NCBI GenBank assembly: GCA_963807925.1
Contig: CAWEDP010000002.1
Coordinates: forward strand, 434,001 to 498,000
Origin: CAWEDP01 sp963807925
GTDB taxonomy: Bacteria > Acidobacteriota > Vicinamibacteria > Vicinamibacterales > CAVVIG01
Length of the DNA: 64,000 nt
Direction: 5' to 3'
Made by a program: the position numbers and the translations under genes. Position 1 is the stretch's first letter. Every line of letters begins with the position of its first letter. The notes beneath the pieces were generated by a model. That model ran no database searches. It was not told the DNA's origin and saw nothing but the letters and a program-made list of their open reading frames with translations. Below, in pieces: positions 28,824 to 39,790 of the stretch.

Positions 28824-30405
28824 CGCCCCCCGACCGAAGTCCGCGCGCGCCGGCGCGGGCGCCTTGTTGGTTGCGGCCGGCATCCTCATGAGCCGCGTCA
28901 CGGGCCTCGTCCGTCAGCGCGTCTTCTCGCACTACTTCGGGCTGCGCAACGACCCGGCGGACGCCTTCAACGCGGCGGTGCGCATTCCCAACGTTCTGCA
29001 GAATCTGTTCGGCGAAGGCGCGCTGTCGGCGTCGTTCATTCCGGTGTATGCCTCGCTGCTGGCGCGCGGCGAACGGCGCGAGGCGGATCGCATCGCCGGG
29101 GCGGTGGCGGCGCTGCTCGGGCTCGTCGTGGCCGTGCTCGTGGTGCTCGGCGTCGCCGCGACGCCGCTCCTCATCGGAGCGATCGCGCCCGGCTTTCACG
29201 GCGACAAGCGCCTGCTCACGATCCACATCGTGCGCACCCTGTTCCCCGGCGTCGGATTGCTGGTGCTGTCGTCCTGGTGCCTCGGCGTCCTCAACAGCCA
29301 TCGCCGCTTTCTCATCTCCTACGCGAGCGGGGTGATGTGGAACGTCGCGATGATCGTCACGCTGTTGGTTTTCGGCCCCCGTGCGGACCTTCCGCGGTTG
29401 GCGATCATTCTCGGGTGGGGATCGGTCGCCGGGGCAGGGCTGCAGTTCCTCGTCCAGGTGCCGGTCGTGTTCAGAGTGGCCCCCGATGTCCGGTTGTCGC
29501 TCGACGCGACGTCGGATCACGTGCGGACCATCGGTCGCAACTTCCTGCCGGTCCTGGTCAGCCGCGGCGTGGTGCAGGTCAGCGCCTACGTCGATTCGCT
29601 GATTGCGAGCCTGCTCGGGACCGGCGCCGTCACCGGGTTGCAGAACGCCTCGACGCTGTACACGCTGCCGGTGAGCCTGTTCGGCATGTCCGTGTCCGCG
29701 GCCGAACTGCCGGCGATGTCCGGAATCGCGGGCCTGGACGCGGTCGCCCACGAAGCGCTCCGCGAACGGCTCAACGACGGCCTTCGCCGCATCGCCTTCT
29801 TCGTGGTGCCCTCGGCGATGGCGTTTCTGGCGCTGGGCGACGTCGTCGTCGGCGCGCTGTTCCAGACGGGGCGGTTCGGTCGGACCGACTCGCTCTATGT
29901 CTGGGGCATTCTCGCGGGTTCGGCCGTCGGCCTGCTCGCATCGACGCTCGGGCGGCTGTACTCGTCCACCTATTACGCCCTCCGGGACACGCGGACGCCG
30001 CTCCGCTACGCCATGGTTCGCGTCGCGTTGACGACGGTGCTCGGCTACCTGTGCGCGATCCCGCTGCCCCGTGCGCTCGGTCTCGACCTGACGTGGGGCG
30101 CTGCCGGCCTGACGGCGTCGGCCGGCATCGCCGGCTGGATCGAGATGCTGCTGCTGCGGCACACCCTGAACGGACGGATCGGCTCGACAGGATTGGCCGC
30201 GGAGTACATCGTGAAGCTCTGGGCCGCCGCGAGCGCGGCCGCCGCCGCCGCCTGGGCGGCCAAAGTGACGATCCCTTCGGCCGATCCGATCGTCACCGCG
30301 ATGGTCGTCCTCACTCCCTACGGGGTCGTCTTCGTGGCGTGCGCGATTGCCCTGAGGATTCCGGAAGCGTCGGCGGCCGTCGCCCGTCTGACGCGGCGGG
30401 CCTGA
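28816..30405 (+). CDS. murJ: lipid II flippase MurJ
   Basis: 529 residues of the MOP superfamily with about 14 membrane helices. Family signatures: the N-terminal SRVTGLVRQRVFSHYFG, DPADAFNAAVRIPNVLQNLF, GEGALSASFIPVYASLL, later LPVSLFGMSVSAAELPAMSG and YSSTYYALRDTRTPLRYA. It flips lipid-linked peptidoglycan precursors across the inner membrane. The TTG start overlaps the prfB stop by eight bases, suggesting coupling. It ends 16 bases before the convergent kinase gene without an evident terminator. Confidence 0.94.
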   Translation: MTDAPRPKSARAGAGALLVAAGILMSRVTGLVRQRVFSHYFGLRNDPADAFNAAVRIPNVLQNLFGEGALSASFIPVYASLLARGERREADRIAGAVAALLGLVVAVLVVLGVAATPLLIGAIAPGFHGDKRLLTIHIVRTLFPGVGLLVLSSWCLGVLNSHRRFLISYASGVMWNVAMIVTLLVFGPRADLPRLAIILGWGSVAGAGLQFLVQVPVVFRVAPDVRLSLDATSDHVRTIGRNFLPVLVSRGVVQVSAYVDSLIASLLGTGAVTGLQNASTLYTLPVSLFGMSVSAAELPAMSGIAGLDAVAHEALRERLNDGLRRIAFFVVPSAMAFLALGDVVVGALFQTGRFGRTDSLYVWGILAGSAVGLLASTLGRLYSSTYYALRDTRTPLRYAMVRVALTTVLGYLCAIPLPRALGLDLTWGAAGLTASAGIAGWIEMLLLRHTLNGRIGSTGLAAEYIVKLWAAASAAAAAAWAAKVTIPSADPIVTAMVVLTPYGVVFVACAIALRIPEASAAVARLTRRA

Positions 30406-30421
30406 CTCCGCGTCGTCGTTC

Positions 30422-31297
30422 TCAGTCGCCGGCGGCGGTTTGGGCGACCAGATCGGCCGTGGCCTCGAGATCGCCCATCCTCAATGCGTAACAGGCTGCC
30501 GCTTCCGTCAGCTTCGCCGCGACGCGCAATGCGTGATCGGGTTCGCGATCGAGCGTCAAGCTGAAGGGCAGCATTCTCGCGGTGGCCTCGGCGAGCGAGA
30601 GGCGGGTCACGCGCGGCGTCGCGGCCGCCTCGATTCCGGGAAAGAGGATGCTCCGTACGGGCGCCGCCGATTCGGCCCACCGATCCGGCAGGAAATAGCC
30701 CGCCGGCGTCGCCTCCCACCTCCATGCCGGCGCCCGCGACAGAGCGTCCAGCAGCGCGCGCGACGAGTCGTCCACGTGAAAGGCGCGCCGGAACGGGACA
30801 GGCACCAGCGTCTCGGAATCCACGAACACGAGGTCGTCGGCAAACGGAACGAAGCCCCGCGCCCAGAGGGCGAGCGCCAGCGTCGTCTTGCCGGTGCCCG
30901 ACTGCCCGAGCAGCAGCACGCTTCGGTCGCCGGCTGGGGTGCTGAGCGCGGCGCCGTGGAGGTGAAAGCGCCCGTCGAGACATACCGCCAACATGTCGTC
31001 GACCAGGCGCCATTCGAGGTTGAGGAGGGCTCCCTGCAGGCTGCGGCTCGCGAACACCTGTCTCTGGCCCGCGTCCAGATGCCAGACGCCCCGCTCGCTG
31101 CGGGCGAGACGATAGGTCGTGGCGCCGGGCGGGGCCTCTCGCGTCAGGAAGCCGCCGAACACAGAACGGACAGCGGCGTGCGCCTCGGGATCGGCCGCGT
31201 GGATCACGACCGGATAATCGAGGATTCGATAGGAGGACGTCTGGTCGGCCATCACCTCAACCGGGCCGCCCTCGCGGGCGAAATGGCGCGCGGTCAA
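30422..31297 (-). CDS. HprK-like serine kinase of a PqqD-associated system
   Basis: 291 residues. Walker A GQSGTGKT is at 131-138 and an acidic FADDLVFVD at 152-160, as in the C-terminal kinase domain of HPr kinase/phosphorylase. LHGAALSTPAGDRSVLLLG just before Walker A matches the HprK-related kinases that accompany PqqD-like proteins (HPr-rel-A type families) and the lasso-peptide kinases that phosphorylate a precursor. No HPr or PTS gene is nearby. The ATG overlaps the PqqD-like stop by four bases; ATG 31252 is an alternative. Likely substrate is a protein or peptide; the Tat protein upstream is the obvious neighbour to test. Confidence 0.82.
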   Translation of the reverse strand: MTARHFAREGGPVEVMADQTSSYRILDYPVVIHAADPEAHAAVRSVFGGFLTREAPPGATTYRLARSERGVWHLDAGQRQVFASRSLQGALLNLEWRLVDDMLAVCLDGRFHLHGAALSTPAGDRSVLLLGQSGTGKTTLALALWARGFVPFADDLVFVDSETLVPVPFRRAFHVDDSSRALLDALSRAPAWRWEATPAGYFLPDRWAESAAPVRSILFPGIEAAATPRVTRLSLAEATARMLPFSLTLDREPDHALRVAAKLTEAAACYALRMGDLEATADLVAQTAAGD

Positions 31298-31587
31298 TCC
31301 TCGTCGCGAAGCACGCCGCGCGCGTGCAGATCATGGAGGATGACCTCGACGTCGTGCTCGATGGTCGGCGTCTCGGGGAAGATGGCGCTGAGCTCGGTGA
31401 CGATGTCGGACCGGCTGTGCGCTCCGTCACAGGACTCCCACACCAGGGCGGCGGCCCGGTTCAGCGTGACGATCTGGCGGGTGGACGGCTGAAAGAGCAC
31501 CATGGTGCCGTCGGCGAGCAGCTCGTCGCGGACGTCGGGGTCCTTGAGCGGCTTGTCAGCGCCGCCAGAACCAGATTCGCCCGGCAT
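31294..31587 (-). CDS. PqqD-family protein (RiPP recognition element)
   Basis: 97 residues with the PqqD/RRE winged-helix pattern: DELLADGTMVLFQPSTRQIV, LNRAAALVWESCDG, SRSDIVTELSAIFP and an amphipathic C-terminal helix (IEHDVEVILHDLHARGVLRD). Such domains bind the leader region of a peptide substrate and present it to a modifying enzyme. It overlaps the kinase gene by four bases (ATGA), a fixed pair in HprK-related systems. No radical SAM, cyclase or short precursor gene is visible around it. The gene lies 113 bases after the Tat-protein stop, beyond a 34-bp palindrome. Confidence 0.85.
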   Translation of the reverse strand: MPGESGSGGADKPLKDPDVRDELLADGTMVLFQPSTRQIVTLNRAAALVWESCDGAHSRSDIVTELSAIFPETPTIEHDVEVILHDLHARGVLRDED

Positions 31588-31642
31588 GAAGAAGGCTCCC
31601 GGCTGGAGATGGATCGGTGAGCAGGCGTAGCGGGAATTCCGG

Positions 31643-31676
31643 CGTGCGGCTGTGGAGGCGCCTCCACAGCCGCACG
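31643..31676. repeat. 34-bp perfect palindrome between Tat-protein and PqqD-like genes
   Basis: CGTGCGGCTGTGGAGGC (31643-31659) is followed without a gap by its exact complement (31660-31676). As RNA it would fold into a 15- to 17-bp GC-rich hairpin 25 bases after the Tat-protein stop. There is no T run on either side, so it is not a classic intrinsic terminator. It may cap or stabilise the upstream mRNA and lower expression of the two downstream genes. Confidence 0.9.
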
Positions 31677-31700
31677 TTATCAGAGGACGTCAGTTCGAGT

Positions 31701-32567
31701 CTAGGCCTTCGGCGGCAGACTCGACAAGGAGCCCGGCCACGTCGGGATGACCGACTGGAACACCTGCTTTGACGTGATCACGATGTTTCCGCTCGGCGTG
31801 GCCGAGAGCGTGAAGTCGAAGACGTACCACACGCGCTCGGTGGGATCGCCGCTCGCCCCACTCACAAGGAAGTTCGCGATCTGCGCGCCGGACTGGAACA
31901 CGGCCACGTGACCTGCCGATACATCGAACGCCGCCTCATCCGAGAAGTTGTGAACCGCGAAGCTGTAGCTGCCGGCCACGAAGTTCGCGCCGTTGGGCGA
32001 GACGGTGGTGGTTTCCGGTCCGAACCCGGTCACCACGTCGTGATCGAGCGAACAGAACGGCACCGGGGTCCGGTCGCCGTAATAGCAGTGGAACCGCCCG
32101 CCGCTCCCATCGGGCCCGACGGTATGGGAGTCCAGATCGCGGGGTGTCGCCAGCCAGCTCAGGACGATCGTGATGTTGATGCCCGACCCGACGGCGACGA
32201 GCGACGTCGAGAAGGTGGTGGTGCCGCCGGCCGTGATGTTGACCGTATCGTTGCGGGTGATGTAGCCGGTTGCGCTCGTCTGGACGTTCCGCGAGCCGGC
32301 CGGCGCGTTGGGAATCGTGTAGACGCCGCTCGCGTTCGTTTGAGCCGAGGCAGCGCCAACCGCCACCGTCGCCCCCTGAATCGGACTGCCGGTGGTGGCG
32401 TCGGTGATGGTGCCGGTCAGGATTCCGGTCCCGCTTACCTGAGCAAAGGCAGGGGACGCGACGGACACCGACAGCACAGCCGGTGCGGCGTACGCTCCTG
32501 CGGCCAGGGCCGTTTTGATCACCCCGCGGCGTGACGTCTTCGTGTCGAGGAGATTGTCGTCGTTCAT
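31701..32567 (-). CDS. Tat-secreted protein with carboxypeptidase-regulatory-like and YfaP-like domains
   Basis: 288 residues. The N-terminus is a twin-arginine signal: TSRRGVIKTALAAGAYAAP, hydrophobic stretch, cleavage near SPAFAQ. Next is a beta-sandwich like carboxypeptidase regulatory domains (GTGILTGTITDATTGSPIQG, ATVAVG, YTIPNAPAG). The C-terminal half (ITIVLSWLATPRDLDSHTVG, HCYYGD, SYSFAVHNFSDE) resembles YfaP/DUF2135 domains. It has its own TTGACA-N17-TACCAT promoter and AGGA ribosome site. It heads a unit with the PqqD-like and HprK-like genes and is the natural candidate substrate, though nothing in the sequence proves modification. Tail: SLSSLPPKA. Confidence 0.8.
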   Translation of the reverse strand: MNDDNLLDTKTSRRGVIKTALAAGAYAAPAVLSVSVASPAFAQVSGTGILTGTITDATTGSPIQGATVAVGAASAQTNASGVYTIPNAPAGSRNVQTSATGYITRNDTVNITAGGTTTFSTSLVAVGSGINITIVLSWLATPRDLDSHTVGPDGSGGRFHCYYGDRTPVPFCSLDHDVVTGFGPETTTVSPNGANFVAGSYSFAVHNFSDEAAFDVSAGHVAVFQSGAQIANFLVSGASGDPTERVWYVFDFTLSATPSGNIVITSKQVFQSVIPTWPGSLSSLPPKA

Positions 32568-32619
32568 GGTGTCATCCTGAAGAGAGGAGTCAGGTTCAGG
32601 GCCGATGAAGAACGCGGAC

Positions 32620-32648
32620 ATGGTACTGACTAGCCGCAGGCGTGTCAA
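32620..32648 (-). promoter_or_regulatory. strong promoter of the Tat-protein/PqqD/kinase unit
   Basis: On the minus strand TTGACA (32648-32643, full consensus) and TACCAT (32625-32620) are spaced exactly 17 bases. A start near 32613 gives a leader of about 45 bases with AGGA eight bases before ATG 32567. This separates the unit from the PBP gene just upstream. Confidence 0.6.
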
Positions 32649-32666
32649 CCATCGGACCGGCGCGCG

Positions 32667-34988
32667 CTACTGCGCTCGCGGAAACGAATTCGCGCCCGGC
32701 TGCGTGCCGGCGATGAAGGCTTCGTGGATCCCCCCGGGCGTCTCTTCGGGCAGCGTCGCGCCGTTGGACTTGTCTACCGTGACGAACACGATGTTGCCGG
32801 GCGAATCGAACGCCGGTGGGCTGTCCTTGTCGGGCCGCAGCGCGATGTAGCTCTTCATGAACTCCATCCACATGGGCAGCGCGGCCTTCGAGCCCTGCTC
32901 GTCGTACCCGAGCGACTTGCGCTTGTCGTCGAACCCGATCCAGAAGCCGGCCGTGATGTCGGGGTCGAAACCAACGAACCATGCGTCGGTGTTGTCGTCC
33001 ACCGTTCCCGTCTTGCCGGCGAGCGGCCACTGGTCCGCGAGGCTCGCGGCACGCGCGCCCGTTCCGCGCGGCGACAGGACGCCGCGGAGCAGATTCGTCA
33101 TCACGTACGCCGTGTCGGCGCGGATGACGTCGGAGGGCTCGCCGCGGTTCTCTTCGAGCAGGTTGCCGTCGCGATCCTTGACGTTCAACACCAGGAACGG
33201 CTTCATCCTCACGCCCTGGTTGGGGAACGTCGTGTAGGCGCTCGTGATGTTGAGGAGCGTGGCGTCCCCGGCGCCCAGCGCAATCGGCAGATAGGGCGGG
33301 AAGTCCTCCTCGAAGCCGAACCGCCTGGCGTACTCGAGCACGTTCTTCGGCCCGAGCATGTCCATCATCTTGATTGCGGGGATGTTCCGCGACTCCTCGA
33401 GCGCGTAGCGCAGCGTGATCGGCCCGAGGAACTTGTGATCGTAATTGTGCGGACTGTAGATCTGGCCGTTTCCAGCCGGATAGCTCACCGGCTCGTCCAC
33501 CAGGATCGAGGTCGGCGTGAACCCGCGGTCGATGGCCGCCGTGTACACGATCGGCTTGAACGTGGAGCCGAGCTGGCGGTAGGCCTGCACCGCCCGATTG
33601 AACTTGCTGCGCGCGAAGCTCCATCCGCCCGACATCGCCTTGATTTGACCGGTGTGGTTGTCGATCACCAGGAACGCCCCTTCGGCGAGCGGCGTCTGCT
33701 CGAGCGTGACGACGGCGGTCTTCACCGCCTCGTCGATCTTCGCGATCCCGATCTCGATGAGATCCCCCGGCTTGAAGAGATCGGCGGGTGAGGCGCGACG
33801 GGTCCAGCCGAAGCCGTCCCTCGCCAGGTCGGCGTGATAGGGACCGAACCGGAGGCGGGCGGCACCTGTCTTCGGCGCCGTGACCACCACCGCCGGCACG
33901 ATGTCCCCGACCGCCATCGGCCGCACCCACCGTTCCTCCTTGTAGCTGTCCACGGTGTGGCCTTCGGCGAGGACGTTGCGCGTGGGGCGCCGCCAGCCGT
34001 GCCGCTTGTCATAGGTCCGCAGTCCGTGCTCCAGCGCCTGGTTCGCCAGCGTCTGCAGCCGCGCATCCAGCGTCGTCGTCACGGTGAGGCCGTGCTCGTA
34101 CAGGACTTTCGCGCCGTACTGCCGCTCGAGGTGCTTGCGGACTTCCTCCACGAAGAACGGCGCAATGCCCGGCGGCTGCGTCGGCTGGCCGCGCGTGACG
34201 ATGGGCTTCTGCTTCGCGGCGTCTGCCTGCGCCTGGGTGAGGTACCGCTCGTCGGCCATCCGCTGCAGCACCACGTTGCGGCGCGCGACGGCGCGTTTCA
34301 TGTCCACGAAGGGACTCTGGCGCTCCGGCAGCTGGAACAAGCCCGCGATGAGCGCGGCCTCCTCGAGATTCAACTGCTTGTTGGTCTTGTTGAAGTAGAG
34401 CCGGGAGGCGGCTTCGATGCCGTACGCGCCGTGGCCGAGGTACATCTGATTGCAGTAGATCGCGAAGATCTCTTTCTTCGTGTAGCGCTTCTCGATCTGG
34501 ACGGCCAGGATGATTTCCTTGACCTTGCGCTCGAGCGAATCGGCCCACGTTTCCTGGCTCTTCGACGTGAGCCCGAATTGATCCTTGAGGTTGCGCGCCA
34601 GCTGCTGGGTCAGGGTGCTGGCCCCCTGCGCACGGCGGCGCTCGAGGACGTCGGTGGCCGCCGCGACGAGGATGCGCCAGAGGTTGACGCCGAAATGACG
34701 ATCGAACTCGGTGTCTTCGGTGGCGATGATCGCCTGGCGCAGCAGCGGGTTGATGTCGTCGTAGCCGACGATGAGGCGGCGCTGCGTCGCGAACTCGCCA
34801 ATCGTCTGCCCACCCGAGGCGAGGACGCGCGTGATCGTGCTCGGCGTGTAGTCGTCGAGCGCGGAGATCTGCGGCAGGTCGCCCGCGTACGCGAACAGCA
34901 CGCCGCTCAGGATGCCGAGCATCGCCGCCACGAGGAACAGCGCGATGAGCCCGGCATTCCGCGCGACGCGGACGACATAGTGTGTCAT
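32667..34988 (-). CDS. penicillin-binding protein 1A, bifunctional transglycosylase/transpeptidase
   Basis: 773 residues. One N-terminal membrane helix (NAGLIALFLVAAMLGILSGV), then glycosyltransferase family 51 with catalytic Glu91 in ATEDTEFDRHFG and GASTLTQQLARNL, then a transpeptidase domain with SxxK in QLGSTFKPIVY, SxN in EESRNIPAIK and KTG in GKTGTVDDN. Polymerises and cross-links peptidoglycan in the periplasm. ATG 34988 overlaps the FecR-like stop (ATGA), so the two are coupled. The open frame extends far upstream, but only as antisense-type sequence. Confidence 0.95.
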   Translation of the reverse strand: MTHYVVRVARNAGLIALFLVAAMLGILSGVLFAYAGDLPQISALDDYTPSTITRVLASGGQTIGEFATQRRLIVGYDDINPLLRQAIIATEDTEFDRHFGVNLWRILVAAATDVLERRRAQGASTLTQQLARNLKDQFGLTSKSQETWADSLERKVKEIILAVQIEKRYTKKEIFAIYCNQMYLGHGAYGIEAASRLYFNKTNKQLNLEEAALIAGLFQLPERQSPFVDMKRAVARRNVVLQRMADERYLTQAQADAAKQKPIVTRGQPTQPPGIAPFFVEEVRKHLERQYGAKVLYEHGLTVTTTLDARLQTLANQALEHGLRTYDKRHGWRRPTRNVLAEGHTVDSYKEERWVRPMAVGDIVPAVVVTAPKTGAARLRFGPYHADLARDGFGWTRRASPADLFKPGDLIEIGIAKIDEAVKTAVVTLEQTPLAEGAFLVIDNHTGQIKAMSGGWSFARSKFNRAVQAYRQLGSTFKPIVYTAAIDRGFTPTSILVDEPVSYPAGNGQIYSPHNYDHKFLGPITLRYALEESRNIPAIKMMDMLGPKNVLEYARRFGFEEDFPPYLPIALGAGDATLLNITSAYTTFPNQGVRMKPFLVLNVKDRDGNLLEENRGEPSDVIRADTAYVMTNLLRGVLSPRGTGARAASLADQWPLAGKTGTVDDNTDAWFVGFDPDITAGFWIGFDDKRKSLGYDEQGSKAALPMWMEFMKSYIALRPDKDSPPAFDSPGNIVFVTVDKSNGATLPEETPGGIHEAFIAGTQPGANSFPRAQ

Positions 34989-36557
34989 CGGCTTCGAGCG
35001 CCTCCGGAAGGAGCGCCGCCCTGGCGCGGCACTGCACGCGGGCCCGACGACCTTTCGCCGCGGCCATGAGCGCCCTGGGCGGGAGGTGGCGGCGTCCGCG
35101 AGGGCAGCGCCGTGATCGCTGACGGTGGCGCCGTCCGCGGGGACGGCTGCACAGCGCCAGCCGGCGGCGGCGCTGCGCCCGGAGCGCGTCGGAGACCCGG
35201 CTGCTGGGCCGGCGGCGCCGGCGCTCCTGATTCCCGACCCGGGCGGGACGCCGAGGGGGCGGGCGATGGAGGCAGCGCCGGGCCGCGATAGTAGATCACG
35301 GGCGGCGGCGCCGTCGGCGGCGTGGTCCCGGCCGACCGGAACACCGGAGCACTCGCGGCCGCCGGGCGATTGCTGCGGGAGTCCGTCCGCGGCGCTGCCG
35401 GAGCCTTGGCGAGCGCCACGAGTGTGGTTGACCGCGGCAGGCGATCGGCCGGCACCGCATATCGGTCGCGTCCGTTGACCGCGGACTCGCGATGACCGAA
35501 GACCGGCCGCGGGAGGGCCGTCCAACCGAGCCGGCTGCCTGCGATGCGGCCTGAAAGGGAAGAGACCGGCCGTCCGTCGATCCCGAGCGGGCACCAGCTG
35601 ATATAGTCCGCCCCCGCCGCCCAGGAGACCCAGGCCGGCGCCCACGCGCGGCCGGGAATCCAGAACCACGTCGCGCCGGCGTAGCCCCACCGGCCATAGT
35701 GGTGCGTGGGCCACGACCCCGCGTCGGAGCCAATCCACGTCCAGCCGAACGACGGCACGTCGTCCCAGTACCCGCGGGAGTAGGGCTGCCAACCGGCGTC
35801 GACGCTCGGATACCAGATGTACCCATACTGCGCGTCGTATCGCCACGAGCCGTGCCCGTCGAAATCCGATCCGTACGGCCGCAGTTCGGCCGGCAGATAG
35901 CGCGCCGACAGGCCGCTGACGCGGGCGTCGCGGCGCGCCGACACAAAGCGATCGAAGGCATCGAGCTGCGCCGAATTGAACGGCTGCGAGCGGGCAGGGG
36001 CGGTGCCACCGAACGCGACACTCCGCTCCCCGGCGGGCACGCCGATTGAGCCGCCCTCGTTCGTCAGGAATGCGTACCCCCGCAGGACCGACAGTTCCGT
36101 CTCGGCGCCCGACCGGGCCGCGACCCGGAATTCGCCCGGGCCGTCGGTCTGCACGCTCGCCGCGGGCGTGTCGATCCGATAGCGGACCGCGCGCGAGGGA
36201 TCCGCGGCGCCGGCGACGGTGAGCATCGCCTGGCCCTCTTCGAGGCGCACGAGCGTCGCACCGGCCAATTCAACGGTCGAGTCGCGATCGAGGGCGAGCG
36301 CCGAACCGTCTGGCAGCAGAATCTCGAGGCGGCCCGACGAGGTGCGCATACGATCGCCGATGACGACCGGCGCGTTGAGAGCCACCGCCTCCAGCCGTCC
36401 ATCCCGCTCGAGTGTCGCCGAACCGTCCACGTACCTCGAGGTGCGCCGGCGGTTCGTAGCGGACCGGCTCCTGCGCCCTGGCCGCCGAGCCACACGCGAC
36501 GAGGCTCAGGGCGACCAGCGTGCGGCGGCTTCCGTGAAACAGGCGATCGGAGGGCAT
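34985..36557 (-). CDS. secreted FecR/DUF6600-like protein with Pro-rich tail (one frame break)
   Basis: ATG 36557 starts a signal peptide (MPSDRLFHGSRRTLVALSLV, cleavage near ARAQ), then EPVRYEPPAHLE. There the frame breaks at GTAC 36431-36434; ignoring the extra C36435 gives HLEYVDGSATLERDGR and a single frame to 34985, 523 codons plus stop. The FecR-type domain (VVIGDRMRTSSGRLEILLPDG) is followed by a Trp/Tyr-rich DUF6600-like region (YGYIWYPSVDAGWQPYSRGY, GRAWAPAWVSWAAGADYISW) and about 120 residues of Pro/Ala/Ser tail. Probably a periplasmic or cell-wall protein acting with PBP1A. Called from the broken frame alone, the protein would lack its signal peptide. Confidence 0.78.
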
Positions 36558-36598
36558 ACACGCCTCGATGGAGGGCAGGAACAGGGCTGGCGCAACCG

Positions 36599-36604
36599 AG
36601 TATA
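36599..36604 (-). promoter_or_regulatory. -10-like TATACT for the FecR/PBP unit
   Basis: TATACT on the minus strand (36604-36599) lies 41 bases before ATG 36557, with GAGG seven bases before that ATG as a ribosome site. No convincing -35 hexamer. Confidence 0.35.
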
Positions 36605-36660
36605 GCACCGGCATAAAGCCTTGACTGTCAGAAATATGCGACGGCCGGGACGGTCACCCG

Positions 36661-36689
36661 TTTACCGTGATCGACTCAGGTTTTATAAT
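36661..36689 (+). promoter_or_regulatory. sigma-70 type promoter of dnaK
   Basis: TTTACC (36661-36666) and a perfect TATAAT (36684-36689) are 17 bases apart, giving a leader of roughly 26 bases with GCGAGG before ATG 36722. I found no CTTGAGT-N7-ACTCAAG (HAIR) operator, although hspR is in the operon; only isolated ACTC/GAGT half-sites flank the -10. Confidence 0.55.
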
Positions 36690-36721
36690 TAGGCGAGTAT
36701 CAATCTCCTGCGAGGCACTCA

Positions 36722-38656
<1,935 letters not shown>

Positions 38657-38701
38657 GAAGGGTGAATCGACGGACCCTCGGCGTCATACCGTCGCAGCGA
38701 G

Positions 38702-39790
38702 ATGGATTTCTACGTCATCCTGGGGATCGAACGGGGCGCGTCGGTCGGCGACATCAAGCGTGCGTACAAGCGGCTGGCGCGCAAGTACCATCCCGACATC
38801 AACCCGGGCGACCGCACGGCGGCGGTGCACTTCCGGCAGATCGCCGAAGCCTACGAGACGCTCAGCGACCCTGAACGCCGGCGGCGGTACGATTCGCTCG
38901 GCCATGCCGACGCGGCGGCGGGGTCGGCCACCTTCGGGTTCGAGGGGTTCGACTTTTCGGTCGGCCCCGGCGGATCGGGCTCGCCGACCTTCGGCGATCT
39001 GTTCGCCGACGTGCTGCAGCAGCGCGCGGGCCTCGCGCCCGAGGGCGGCGCCGAGCGCGGGGCCGACCTTCACCACGCGCTGACGCTCAGCTTCGAGCAG
39101 GCGATTCGCGGCGGGCAGCAGCCGCTGACGGTCACGCGTCACGTGCGGTGTCGCTCGTGCGACGGTCGTGGCGTGCTGCCGATGGCGGAGAGCCGCTGCC
39201 TGCAGTGTCACGGCGCCGGAACGATCAAGTCGGTGCGCGGCCACATGGTGTTCTCGAAGGCGTGCGCCAACTGCGGCGGCACCGGCCGGCAGCGGCTGAC
39301 GCGGTGTCCCAGGTGCGGTGGCGGCCGGATCGAAATGCGGACCGAGCCGCTGAGCGTGGCCCTGCCGCCCGGCCTCGCCGACGGCGCCCGCATCCGGGTG
39401 CCCGGCAAGGGACACGCGGGACAAAACGGCGGCGACACCGGCGATCTGTACCTCACGGCGCACGTGCTGCCGCACCCGGTGTTCCGCCGCGAGGGCGACG
39501 ACCTGCACCTGGTCGTCCCGGTGGCGGTCCACGAGGCAGCCCTCGGCACGAAGTTCGAGATCGCGGCGATCGACGGTCCGGCGCGCGTGCGGATTCCGCC
39601 CGGCACGCAGTCAGGCCAGCGGTTCAGGCTCCGCGGGCGGGGCGTGCCGTCGGGTCGGGAGGATCGGCGCGGCGACCTGGTCGTCGAGGTCCGCCTGGTG
39701 CTCCCGAAGCTGCTCGATGAGCGATCGAAGGAGCTGCTGCGGGAGTTCGGCAGGATCAATGCCGAGGATGTCCGGACAGAACTGCGATGA
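38702..39790 (+). CDS. dnaJ: chaperone protein DnaJ (Hsp40)
   Basis: 362 residues. The J domain (MDFYVILGIERGASVGDIKR, KYHPDINPGD with HPD) is followed by a Gly/Phe region (GFEGFDFSVGPGGSG), the zinc-binding domain with four Cys pairs (CRSCDGRG, CLQCHGAG, CANCGGTG, CPRCGGGR) and C-terminal client-binding domains (FRREGDDLHLVVPV, GTQSGQRFRLRGRGVP). It stimulates DnaK ATPase. The start is 45 bases after dnaK, and the stop overlaps hspR by four bases. Confidence 0.95.
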   Translation: MDFYVILGIERGASVGDIKRAYKRLARKYHPDINPGDRTAAVHFRQIAEAYETLSDPERRRRYDSLGHADAAAGSATFGFEGFDFSVGPGGSGSPTFGDLFADVLQQRAGLAPEGGAERGADLHHALTLSFEQAIRGGQQPLTVTRHVRCRSCDGRGVLPMAESRCLQCHGAGTIKSVRGHMVFSKACANCGGTGRQRLTRCPRCGGGRIEMRTEPLSVALPPGLADGARIRVPGKGHAGQNGGDTGDLYLTAHVLPHPVFRREGDDLHLVVPVAVHEAALGTKFEIAAIDGPARVRIPPGTQSGQRFRLRGRGVPSGREDRRGDLVVEVRLVLPKLLDERSKELLREFGRINAEDVRTELR

